DNA from: Spirochaetota bacterium
GTDB lineage: Bacteria; Spirochaetota; Spirochaetia; Sphaerochaetales; Sphaerochaetaceae
Direction: 5' to 3'
Assembly (NCBI GenBank): GCA_023401595.1
Contig: JAEXDQ010000027.1
Location: 1 to 35,365, forward strand
Length of the DNA stretch: 35,365 bases
The number at the start of each line of letters is the position of its first letter. Position 1 is the first letter of the stretch. This document shows positions 6,800 through 13,393 of this stretch, one piece after another. The notes under the pieces were generated by a model, which was given only the letters and a program-made list of their open reading frames with translations, was not told the DNA's origin and searched no databases. The position numbers and the translations under genes were made by a program.

Positions 6800-7507
6800 T
6801 CACCATTCCCAACCGACCGAAGCCGTAAGCTGCAATTTGTCCAAGTCTGGCTTGATTGTAGGTGCGGACACAAAATCGCCAATCATATATTGTGCTCCGG
6901 CCTCAATGAGAAACCCTTTTCCAAAGCGGATACCCAGGGAAGAAGATACTCCCCATGTAGGCAAAAGGTCATTAAAACCAATCACTCCACCTACTCTGGC
7001 GAAGAACTTGGTTCCCTTCTCTTTTTTTAGTTCACTTTCAATCGCCGCCAAGCGATCAGCCTGTTCCGCATTCTTGACCAATACAGCGGAAAGTTGTCCT
7101 TGAACCTTATCAAGTTTGCCGGAATTATCGAGTGCAAGAGAATCTTCCGCGTCTTCTAAGACGACATAGGTCTGAAATGCCGCAATAAGATCGGCGAAAT
7201 CATCTTTCATGTCCTGTGAAACTTTCTTCGAGGAGGTCAAAACCTCCTGTAAGGCGTTCAATTGCATTGCCAATTCGCTCGCGTTGTCTTTGCTGGAGGT
7301 CATTGATGGTATCTGCGGTACATTCTGTACCTGTACCGTCGATGGTACCGTATATACCGGGGATGCGACCGGTATCTTTTCCCTTCCGTCCGATTTGGTA
7401 GGCCACGCAGCCAATTGCGAGACCACCACACAGAGCAGCAATAAACCGACCAGGAGGACTTTGCAAAGCGTCCCGGAACCGAGTAAAGAATGATTGTTTT
7501 TCCACAT
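6800..7507 (-). CDS. Membrane-anchored coiled-coil protein with outer-membrane-like C-terminus (spanin-like candidate)
   Basis: 235 residues of no recognised family. A basic N-terminus is followed by one transmembrane helix (VLLVGLLLLCVVVSQLAAW, about 18-36), a Pro/Val-rich linker (about 45-68), a helical coiled-coil segment (about 75-165) and a C-terminal region of alternating beta strands (SLGIRFGKGFLIEAGAQYMI, ending TASVGWEW). The aromatic last residue and beta pattern recall outer-membrane strands. An inner-membrane anchor plus a periplasm-spanning helix and an outer-membrane-seeking end would suit a disruption protein acting late in lysis. AGGAG lies 8 nt before the ATG at 7507, which overlaps the previous stop codon by one base. 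It is the last gene of the late operon. Function is inferred only from layout. Confidence 0.6.
   Translation of the reverse strand: MWKNNHSLLGSGTLCKVLLVGLLLLCVVVSQLAAWPTKSDGREKIPVASPVYTVPSTVQVQNVPQIPSMTSSKDNASELAMQLNALQEVLTSSKKVSQDMKDDFADLIAAFQTYVVLEDAEDSLALDNSGKLDKVQGQLSAVLVKNAEQADRLAAIESELKKEKGTKFFARVGGVIGFNDLLPTWGVSSSLGIRFGKGFLIEAGAQYMIGDFVSAPTIKPDLDKLQLTASVGWEW
7200..7505 (-). CDS. Nested 101-residue membrane protein in another frame of the 235-residue gene
   Basis: A GTG at 7505, two bases after the neighbouring ATG and using the same AGGAG (10-nt spacing), opens a 101-residue frame. It has a basic N-terminus, a hydrophobic segment (FIAALCGGLAIGCVAYQIG, about 21-39, with a Cys preceded by LAIG) and a hydrophilic helical tail (INDLQQRQRERIGNAIERLTG). 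The composition is protein-like, and the layout recalls the overlapping Rz/Rz1 genes of phages. The lipobox is imperfect (Ala at -3). It could equally be a chance open frame. Confidence 0.35.
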   Translation of the reverse strand: MEKQSFFTRFRDALQSPPGRFIAALCGGLAIGCVAYQIGRKGKDTGRIPGIYGTIDGTGTECTADTINDLQQRQRERIGNAIERLTGGFDLLEESFTGHER

Positions 7508-8160
7508 TAGTTTGTCTCCTTTCGATTGGTTATGAGATTGTCGATATACTGATTGATCACCGTATAAGTAGAACTGTTATCGGTAGAATCAGATCGCTGT
7601 AAAAGTTCGTTGAGCGTGGCGAGGTCAGCAGTGAAAGGCTGGCCGACCAGCAGACGACCCGCCAGGCTATCGTCCTGCAACCGGCAAAACAGGGCGCCTT
7701 CGAGAGCGTCCCGCACCTCCGCATCGCTCATTTTGGGAAACTTGCGGGCGAGTCTCCGGTATATGATGCTCATTCGCATCACCTTGCGTTCATCATCGCT
7801 CATGAGTGACACCCTGTAGGCAAAAAAACACCACGCCAGAGTACCGGTGATAGCGGCCAACAGCAGGATGCTCCGTCCGAAAAGTTGTGGCCAAGTCGCA
7901 CACCTGGCCAGGAATACCCACAAGAAGGCGCAAGCTACTACGAAGGCGGCAAGAACAACATATTGCCATGTGAATTGATCACGATGGTTGAACGTCTTAT
8001 CGGCGATATCTTCTACCAGCAAGCCAATCGCCGTAAGAAACACTACCGCAGTGAGACCGTCAAGAAATTGCACAATGCTCAGGTAGCCAATAGAGTATGC
8101 GGTCCATAACACCACCATGACACCCAACGACATGGCATTCTTATAGAGAGTTTTGATCAT
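7507..8160 (-). CDS. Four-helix membrane protein, putative lysis-region gene
   Basis: 217 residues from the ATG at 8160, chosen because AAGGAGGAG lies 4 nt upstream. An upstream in-frame ATG at 8202 would add 14 residues but has a poorer site. There are four hydrophobic segments in the first ~115 residues (two adjacent near 11-50, then WQYVVLAAFVVACAFLWVFL and SILLLAAITGTLAWCFFAY) and a charged soluble C-terminal half (DDERKVMRMSIIYRRLARKF...). It overlaps the upstream 114-residue gene by 20 nt and the downstream ATG by one base, so it is translationally coupled. No family recognised. Its position among membrane genes at the end of the late operon suggests a holin-related or superinfection role. 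Confidence 0.7.
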   Translation of the reverse strand: MIKTLYKNAMSLGVMVVLWTAYSIGYLSIVQFLDGLTAVVFLTAIGLLVEDIADKTFNHRDQFTWQYVVLAAFVVACAFLWVFLARCATWPQLFGRSILLLAAITGTLAWCFFAYRVSLMSDDERKVMRMSIIYRRLARKFPKMSDAEVRDALEGALFCRLQDDSLAGRLLVGQPFTADLATLNELLQRSDSTDNSSTYTVINQYIDNLITNRKETN

Positions 8161-8485
8161 TTGTCTCCTCCTTGCGAACCTTGCGATATTTGTATCCTCC
8201 ATGCACTAAATCCCAGACATACACAGAAAGCCCCGCACTTATCACGCCATAGTTGAATCCGCGGCGAAAAAAGACTGCCAGCCAAAAATCCGGCGTGCCT
8301 CTAATACCCCAAAATTCAACCAAGCCCATCACTGACCAAATGATGTAACTGATTATCGTGATGATGATGCTTATGAGCTCGTTGCTTGTCCCCGTCCGAT
8401 ATTTGATCGTTGATCCAATGACAGCGAGAATAGCAGATACAGCAAGGACGCCTGTCGATAAAAATAGCGTCCACAGACTGTCCAT
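8141..8485 (-). CDS. Small three-helix membrane protein, holin candidate
   Basis: 114 residues with three hydrophobic segments: LWTLFLSTGVLAVSAILAVI (about 4-23), ISIIITIISYIIWSVMGLVE (about 38-57) and WLAVFFRRGFNYGVISAGLS (about 68-87). The tail is short and strongly charged (KYRKVRKEETNDQNSL). Size, topology and position next to other membrane genes fit a phage holin, but no family signature is certain and no endolysin is adjacent. The ribosome site is weak (AGGGG 5 nt before the ATG). Confidence 0.6.
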   Translation of the reverse strand: MDSLWTLFLSTGVLAVSAILAVIGSTIKYRTGTSNELISIIITIISYIIWSVMGLVEFWGIRGTPDFWLAVFFRRGFNYGVISAGLSVYVWDLVHGGYKYRKVRKEETNDQNSL

Positions 8486-8548
8486 AAATACCCCTACTTT
8501 TTGACCGACCAGCTACATGATAAATCAGGGTTACTGAATGGGCAAACG

Positions 8549-8562
8549 GTGCCGTTACTCTC
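8549..8562 (-). repeat. Gene-end repeat, copy A
   Basis: Minus-strand GAGAGTAACGGCAC, containing the stop codon of the reverse-transcriptase gene. The 14 bases recur identically at 34890-34903. AGTAACGGCACC plus TTTG recurs at 29348-29364 with one mismatch. Confidence 0.6.
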
Positions 8563-9595
8563 CGGTGTGCAGATCGTGATACGTCACCCTGTCACAAAGA
8601 ACGGCCATTTTATTGTATTGGTGGTTTGTCTTGACAAGATACGCTACGAAAGCCGTGGTTGAATCCCGCAGCTCCCGTAAGGATATCACCCCGGTTTGAT
8701 ATAGGTAGAGTTTCTTCGCAAGCCTTTTTTCGGATCGCTTGACAGTCGTATGCTTCGGTTCCAAATGATGAGGTGCTACGACATAGCCGCAGAATGTGTC
8801 CTTGCCTTTCCACGGCTTGGCCGTGGTCTTTCTTGGGGATAGTGTCAGGAGCAGCTTGCCCGCGCATAGATCATCCAGAGTTGACAGTATTTCCTTCGCC
8901 TGGTTCATATCCCTGCATGCGATGCGCATGTCGTCCATGTAGCGGATGTAGGTGGGGATTCCTAAAACATCTGTTACAAAATAGTCGATGGCTGTACCTA
9001 TCAAGTTCGCTTCGTGTTGCGACGGGAGAAAGCCTATGGGGAGACCGATAGGTACGGAGTCTATGATTGAATCGAACAGCCAAAGTACAAAATCATCGGA
9101 AAACAGCCGGCGAAGGAGATACTTTATCGCCGCATGATCGATGGAGGCGAAATATCCTCTTATATCTAGGGATATGACGGAAAAGCCATTCCCGTATTTG
9201 CCAAATGCGGAGCGTATCATTTTCTGCCATTCCATGCATGCGGAAAGTTGCCCCTTTCCTTTCCGACATGCGAAACTGGCCTTGTGGAAGTATCGCTCAA
9301 AGTATGGAAGAGTCACCCTAATGAGTGCATGGTGTACGATGCGATCCCGGAGTTCTGGGCGAGTGATGTTCCGTAATTTGGGTTCTCGAATGATGAAGGA
9401 CACTGTATCGGAAGGTCTATAGGTTTTCCATATCAGTTCATTCTGAATGGTTATCAGTTCCTCGTCGAGGTTAAGACAAAACCGCTGGAAATCGGGCTTG
9501 TACTGTTTTTTTCCATGGGAGACTTCCACAAAAGCCGCATAGATGTTGTCGAAATCGTAGACCGATGGCCCGATACCGTTGACTGTTTTAGGCAT
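8555..9595 (-). CDS. DGR reverse transcriptase
   Basis: 346 residues from ATG 9595 (AAGGTGG 4-5 nt upstream). A GTG at 9625 would add 10 residues but lacks a better site. Retron/DGR-type reverse transcriptase: palm motif SLDIRGYFASID with D144, GLPIGFLPSQ (184-193, the SQ ending characteristic of DGR enzymes where group II introns have QG) and the active-site YMDD (219-222). It copies the template-repeat RNA into cDNA with errors at adenines, and the cDNA then replaces the variable repeat of the target gene. It is the last gene of the target-avd-TR-RT cassette, the order found in Bordetella phage BPP-1. All catalytic motifs are intact, and the TR/VR differences show the element has been active. 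Confidence 0.95.
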   Translation of the reverse strand: MPKTVNGIGPSVYDFDNIYAAFVEVSHGKKQYKPDFQRFCLNLDEELITIQNELIWKTYRPSDTVSFIIREPKLRNITRPELRDRIVHHALIRVTLPYFERYFHKASFACRKGKGQLSACMEWQKMIRSAFGKYGNGFSVISLDIRGYFASIDHAAIKYLLRRLFSDDFVLWLFDSIIDSVPIGLPIGFLPSQHEANLIGTAIDYFVTDVLGIPTYIRYMDDMRIACRDMNQAKEILSTLDDLCAGKLLLTLSPRKTTAKPWKGKDTFCGYVVAPHHLEPKHTTVKRSEKRLAKKLYLYQTGVISLRELRDSTTAFVAYLVKTNHQYNKMAVLCDRVTYHDLHTGE

Positions 9596-9731
9596 ATTCC
9601 ACCTTGAAAGCGCACCGATTCCCACGTTCCCGTATGGTACTTGCCGGAATCGGTACTATGTTTTCTCTACCGATGATTGATCCTTCACAAGGACATTTCG
9701 CTATGCTGTGTCTTACAATTTTTCCCCGTGG

Positions 9732-9844
9732 AGCGGCCCGCCCAGACCCATTGTTGTTTGCGTTGCCGAACGTCCAATTGTTGCCGTTGGAGTACCCGAA
9801 ACCGCTATTCGACGCAGTGTTCCAGTACGCCCCGCCGCCAGAAA
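9732..9844 (-). repeat. DGR template repeat (TR)
   Basis: 113 bp collinear with the VR at 10268-10380, without gaps. There are 10 mismatches, every one at a T on the plus strand, that is, an adenine of the sense TR. There are 24 such adenines. Read in the target frame the TR would encode nine AAC/AAT (Asn) codons. It lies between avd (stop at 9857) and the reverse transcriptase (start 9595), in the noncoding RNA that serves as template. At the 3' sense end, identity breaks at 9731 (C in TR, T in VR) and then diverges. Confidence 0.97.
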
Positions 9845-9856
9845 GAGCGTAAATTT

Positions 9857-10216
9857 CTATCTCTCACCGTTGCTGGTTAAATAGTTGAGCCAGCCACCCA
9901 ACATTCGCCCCAGTTCAGCTGTCAATGTATACAAATGTCCCCGCTTTTTAGCAATGGCCTTGTGATACAGCAACAGTTCAAAATCAAACTTCACCTGCTG
10001 GAAGAGGCGGTCGGCTTCACGCGCCGACTTCACACGTTCGTATTGTTTGCCTTGCTTATTGGCATGATCTATAAGATATCCAACAAGCTTAAGCTCTTTC
10101 AGAATCTCTTCCCCTATGGAATATCGTAGATAATTGGGAAGGTCCTTGCTTCCGATAATTATCAGCGAATACCCCCATAGTTCCTTGAATTTAGTGAGTG
10201 CGTCCAATGAGTCCAT
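9857..10216 (-). CDS. avd: DGR accessory variability determinant (Avd)
   Basis: 119 residues, predicted all-helical and basic (LTKFKELWGYSLIIIGSKDL..., VKSAREADRLFQQVKFDFEL, AIAKKRGHLYTLTAELGRML). This is the four-helix-bundle pattern of Avd/S23-intervening-sequence proteins, which form a pentameric barrel that binds the reverse transcriptase and the TR RNA. It lies directly between the target gene and the TR. AGGAGG is 13 nt upstream of the ATG at 10216, a long spacing, but no closer start exists. Its presence with an intact RT implies a complete mutagenic homing machine. Confidence 0.9.
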   Translation of the reverse strand: MDSLDALTKFKELWGYSLIIIGSKDLPNYLRYSIGEEILKELKLVGYLIDHANKQGKQYERVKSAREADRLFQQVKFDFELLLYHKAIAKKRGHLYTLTAELGRMLGGWLNYLTSNGER

Positions 10217-10255
10217 ACCAGCCGCGTTTCCTCCTGACCAACAGATGAATCAGAA

Positions 10256-11536
10256 TCACATGAGTGAAGCGGCCCGCCCAGACCCAACGTTGACCGCGTA
10301 GCCGAACGTCCAATTGTCGCCGTTGGAGTACCCGAAACCGCTATACGACGCAGTGCCCCAGTACGCCCCGCCGCCAGAAATGAGCCTTGCGCCTTGGGTG
10401 TTCCTCATATAAACGGTGCCCGTTGGAGTACCGGTCAAAAGGGGGGCCGCCAGCATGAGGCGTAGGTAGAGGGGGATTGTCACCCCATCTCGGGCGGCCA
10501 AAGTCGTCAGCGACTGCGCTCCATATGGATCACCCGTAGTTTGCTGATGGGTAAGGGCTGTACATATTTCAAACCCTGCCGATCCAGTCGACGGAGGGGT
10601 AGCGGCATAATCGTACTTCATTGTCGCGCCAACACCTCCACGAGCTACGAAAGAACCATCCTCCAACAGTGCCTTGTACTCCTCACTCGTCTCCGCAAGT
10701 TGTGCCGCGGTCATAGTCGCGGCATCATTGTTCGGGATAAACAGGAGTTCTCCCGAATCCGTACAGAATCCATGTTCTATCATGAAGGTCGGCCCCCTCA
10801 TGCCCCACACACCAAACGGACTGCCGTCATGATACCACGCCAGTGTACCGCTTCCCGTCTTTACATGGACGTACTGCCCGTTGTACTTGTAACCGCAAGG
10901 ATCGCCTTGTTCCGACTGGACGAGATAGCTCTTGCCGTAGTAGTCAGCACCGCGGCATTGGAATCCCTCACGGGCGGCCAGGAGTCCGAGGTATGCAAAC
11001 TCAGCCCTTGTGATGTTGTGAACGGAATTCCCTTCGGCAAAGGCTCCTGCGTTGATCCGGTCGCATTCAGCCGCGATCCCTGAATAGCTCTGCGTATGTC
11101 CCCCGCCACCGTAAGCGGGGTCGAGACCGTATAGGGACATATGGTAGTTCTTCTCCCCCACCCGCACATCGGAATATTTGCCAAGACGGAAGCCCCTAAC
11201 GGCCTTGTTGCCGACGATGAATGCTGGGGCTATGTCGGCGAGCTTGGCATCCGCCGTGAACAGTCCCGACGTGGAGAACAGGATGCCGTTATTGGACAGA
11301 TAGGTGAGACGAGCCTTGGCGTCGCAGAAGAAATTGACGAAGATCGACGGTCGGCCTAGTTTGTCAAAGCAAACCTCGTTCCGGCCTTTCGAAAGATCAA
11401 AGATTTCTAGGGACAGGGACCTGATATATGGCAGGTCCTCATCCTGCGGTACCATGTCGGTCCCTCGCAAACAACATTTTGTAATCTCGTATTCCAAGAA
11501 CCGCATCCGGTTGTGAATCTGTTCTGTGCTATACAT
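10256..11536 (-). CDS. DGR target: variable receptor-binding (tropism determinant) protein
   Basis: 426 residues, start ATG 11536 with GGAGG 6 nt upstream, overlapping the previous gene by 8 nt. The C-terminal part has features of a C-type-lectin-fold DGR target: Trp/Gly-rich strands (LAWYHDGSPFGVWGMRG), GARLISGGGAYW, then the variable segment in residues 386-423. Variable positions relative to the TR-encoded Asn are G394, Y398, D407, Y413, V415 and V417, plus a silent change in codon 414. N405, N408 and N416 remain unchanged. The N-terminal half (about 1-150) has no family I recognise and probably attaches to the fibre. Position after the fibre and two small tail genes, and before avd, matches mtd of phage BPP-1. 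It likely sits at the tail tip and binds the host surface. Confidence 0.92.
   Translation of the reverse strand: MYSTEQIHNRMRFLEYEITKCCLRGTDMVPQDEDLPYIRSLSLEIFDLSKGRNEVCFDKLGRPSIFVNFFCDAKARLTYLSNNGILFSTSGLFTADAKLADIAPAFIVGNKAVRGFRLGKYSDVRVGEKNYHMSLYGLDPAYGGGGHTQSYSGIAAECDRINAGAFAEGNSVHNITRAEFAYLGLLAAREGFQCRGADYYGKSYLVQSEQGDPCGYKYNGQYVHVKTGSGTLAWYHDGSPFGVWGMRGPTFMIEHGFCTDSGELLFIPNNDAATMTAAQLAETSEEYKALLEDGSFVARGGVGATMKYDYAATPPSTGSAGFEICTALTHQQTTGDPYGAQSLTTLAARDGVTIPLYLRLMLAAPLLTGTPTGTVYMRNTQGARLISGGGAYWGTASYSGFGYSNGDNWTFGYAVNVGSGRAASLM
10268..10380 (-). repeat. DGR variable repeat (VR)
   Basis: 113 bp at the 3' end of the target gene, aligned with TR 9732-9844. Substitutions are at 10287, 10288, 10293, 10294, 10295, 10300, 10318, 10345, 10356 and 10357 (sense A to G six times, A to T four times). 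The sense 3' end is GC-rich (GGGTCTGGGCGGGCCGCT), as expected for the initiation-of-mutagenic-homing side. Confidence 0.97.
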
Positions 11537-11756
11537 CCGCTTCCTCCATGATGGGCCCTAGATTCGTATCGTCCACAAAAAGGGCCGGGTTCTGATCTCG
11601 AAGGTCTGCGGCCGCGAAACGTAACGCTTCCGCAATGCCTTCATCCGTTCCTGTAACCTTGATCTGGCGGGAACAAATTTCCACCCCGTCACAGTTCCAG
11701 GCTACCTTGTACTTTCCGTCTCCAAGCGACGTACTTACAGTAATAAAAGTCTTCAT
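11529..11756 (-). CDS. Small tail-region protein, function unknown
   Basis: 75 residues (MKTFITVSTSLGDGKYKVAW..., LRFAAADLRDQN). No family recognised; two N-terminal beta strands then an alpha helix are suggested. Its ATG overlaps the preceding stop as ATGA, and its end overlaps the target gene by 8 nt. It is therefore coupled between two receptor-region genes and may be an assembly factor or linker for the tropism protein. Confidence 0.75.
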   Translation of the reverse strand: MKTFITVSTSLGDGKYKVAWNCDGVEICSRQIKVTGTDEGIAEALRFAAADLRDQNPALFVDDTNLGPIMEEADV

Positions 11757-12136
11757 TTTTCAATCACCCCCAGACGGACCGCATAGCCGCGGGACCGGGC
11801 GTACAACGATACGTCTTCCGTACCTGTAAAAGTGAACGTGATGGTCTGCCCCGGTTCCAGTGGGATGCCTTCTTCGTAGATCGACAGGTTGGAACTCTGG
11901 CCGATCATCGCCCGGACATCGCCGAAATTCGTCACCGTCAACGATTTCCTGCCCGTGGCCGGCGCACTGGACTTGGCGAGCAGGATGCTTGCGCCATAGG
12001 TCGCAGTCAGCACCGTATACTGCGGTGCTATGGCGATGGTCATGTCAGCCGTCAGACTGCCTAGCAGGCCTTCGGCGACAGCTGCCCTGATAGCCGCCAT
12101 GTCGGACGTATCGGGCATCCCGGTTAAATTACTCAT
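11753..12136 (-). CDS. Tail/fibre-associated protein, function unknown
   Basis: 127 residues. An N-terminal helical part (TSDMAAIRAAVAEGLLGSL) is followed by a beta-rich domain (LTVTNFGDVRAMIG, LEPGQTITFTFTGTEDVSLYARS). The latter half resembles small beta-sandwich domains used in phage decorations and fibres. It lies between the fibre and the DGR target, coupled to the next gene by ATGA. The family is not certain. Confidence 0.7.
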   Translation of the reverse strand: MSNLTGMPDTSDMAAIRAAVAEGLLGSLTADMTIAIAPQYTVLTATYGASILLAKSSAPATGRKSLTVTNFGDVRAMIGQSSNLSIYEEGIPLEPGQTITFTFTGTEDVSLYARSRGYAVRLGVIEK

Positions 12137-12148
12137 ATTTTCTCCTCC

Positions 12149-13381
12149 TTAAACGCCAACCGGCGTAAGTTTCTGATATACCCTACCTCTGACGGAGTAG
12201 ATTTCATGCGTGTATAGCACCCCGTCTAGAAGCAGCGTTGGAGTTGCAACCCGCGAGGCTACAGCAAGCATCTGGGAATACAAAGCGTCCGCATTGGCAA
12301 AGATGACCGCCGCATTGTCCTTGGCGGCAAGGGCGGCATCCTTGGCACTCTGAGCGGCCAGTTGCGAGTTGTAGGCCGCAGTCTTGCTGGCAGCGGCATC
12401 TTGCCGATTGACATCTGTAGCGACCTTGTTCTCTGCGGCATCCCGAGCCGAGACGAACGCCGCCTCTTTGGATTCTTTCGCGGCTTGAGCTTCGTTTGTA
12501 GCGTCTTGAGCCGCACCACTGGACCGGTTGGCCTCTTTCTGGCTTTCCAATGCCTTGTTTGTGGCCGTCATTGCGGCTTTACTGGCGTATCCCGCATAGA
12601 TGTTGGCGTTGTCTTCTGAGTATTTGATACGGTCGGCAATGGCATCAAGTTCTATGGTAAGTGCTTCAGCGCGTTCCACCAAAGACAACAAACCCGCATC
12701 TTCCGCTTGCTCTATGGCTTGCAATACTTCGTTCTTTGCGGTGGTGATTTCATTCAATGCCAGTATGCGGATTTCATCAGCAAGTTCTGCGGACTCGGCT
12801 GCATTGGTAGCGGCCTGCTGAGCGCTTGTCAGTGCGGTGAGTGTACTTTCTTCCGCAGCAAGGGCGGCGGCTAGTTTCTGATCGATATCGCTGGTCAAAA
12901 CACCCAATACATTCCCATTATCGTCGAAACCCAGCAACATGCCTTTTCGTGCTTGCAAGGGTGGAATGACTAGGGACGCCGATTCTGAAATCGGAATCAA
13001 CACACACCTTTCAAGCTGTTCGTTTATCTGTTGCGCTATCGCCGTAATCCGATCGAATAATTCTTCCAATGTTTCAGCGTCCATGACATCACCATTGCGC
13101 AAATCAACCAATTGCTCTATCGTCACCAATCTGGCGAGTGTCAGCCTAGTACTGCCCTCCGGATATGTATAAGTCGATACAAACTTCACAACTGGTGTTA
13201 TTCCATTCGCAACGATGGAAAAATATTGGGAATCCACAGCGGACATGCCCGATGGATTGGTAATGTAGGCCTTTATTTCATTGCTGTTGAAAAAAGGAAA
13301 GGAAATCTCATATCCAGCGACAAGCGGTGTCATGGACAAGCTGATATCATACGTAATCTTATTGGCGACAGCACTTAACAT
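12149..13381 (-). CDS. T7 gp17-like tail fibre protein
   Basis: 410 residues. The N-terminal ~140 residues follow the pattern of the T7 tail-fibre attachment domain (ITYDISLSMTPLVAGYEISF..., RLTLARLVTIEQLVDLRNGD, then AETLEELFDRITAIAQQINE). A very Ala-rich coiled-coil shaft (about 170-375: AALAAEESTLTALTSAQQAA, AASKTAAYNSQLAAQSAKDA) leads to a short C-terminal domain (TLLLDGVLYTHEIYSVRGRV). AGGAGG 6 nt before the ATG. It likely attaches to the tail nozzle/adaptor and carries the diversified protein encoded three genes downstream. Confidence 0.85.
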   Translation of the reverse strand: MLSAVANKITYDISLSMTPLVAGYEISFPFFNSNEIKAYITNPSGMSAVDSQYFSIVANGITPVVKFVSTYTYPEGSTRLTLARLVTIEQLVDLRNGDVMDAETLEELFDRITAIAQQINEQLERCVLIPISESASLVIPPLQARKGMLLGFDDNGNVLGVLTSDIDQKLAAALAAEESTLTALTSAQQAATNAAESAELADEIRILALNEITTAKNEVLQAIEQAEDAGLLSLVERAEALTIELDAIADRIKYSEDNANIYAGYASKAAMTATNKALESQKEANRSSGAAQDATNEAQAAKESKEAAFVSARDAAENKVATDVNRQDAAASKTAAYNSQLAAQSAKDAALAAKDNAAVIFANADALYSQMLAVASRVATPTLLLDGVLYTHEIYSVRGRVYQKLTPVGV

Positions 13382-13393
13382 TTCAGTCCTCCT

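Noticed and set aside
6766..6800. Bidirectional terminator for the late operon
   Set aside because: On the minus strand no T run follows the stem, so only the integrase side is supported.
8160..8202. Longer start (ATG 8202) for the four-helix membrane protein
   Set aside because: The ATG at 8160 has a far better Shine-Dalgarno sequence at proper spacing; the longer form would overlap the upstream gene by 62 nt.
10256..10267. Short TCAC/GTGA inverted repeat after VR as a DGR cruciform
   Set aside because: Only 4 bp of stem; functional DGR hairpins have longer stems, so I do not call it.
9731..10380. TR/VR pair as an ordinary duplication or phage repeat
   Set aside because: Differences are confined to sense adenines of one copy, which simple duplication and drift do not produce.
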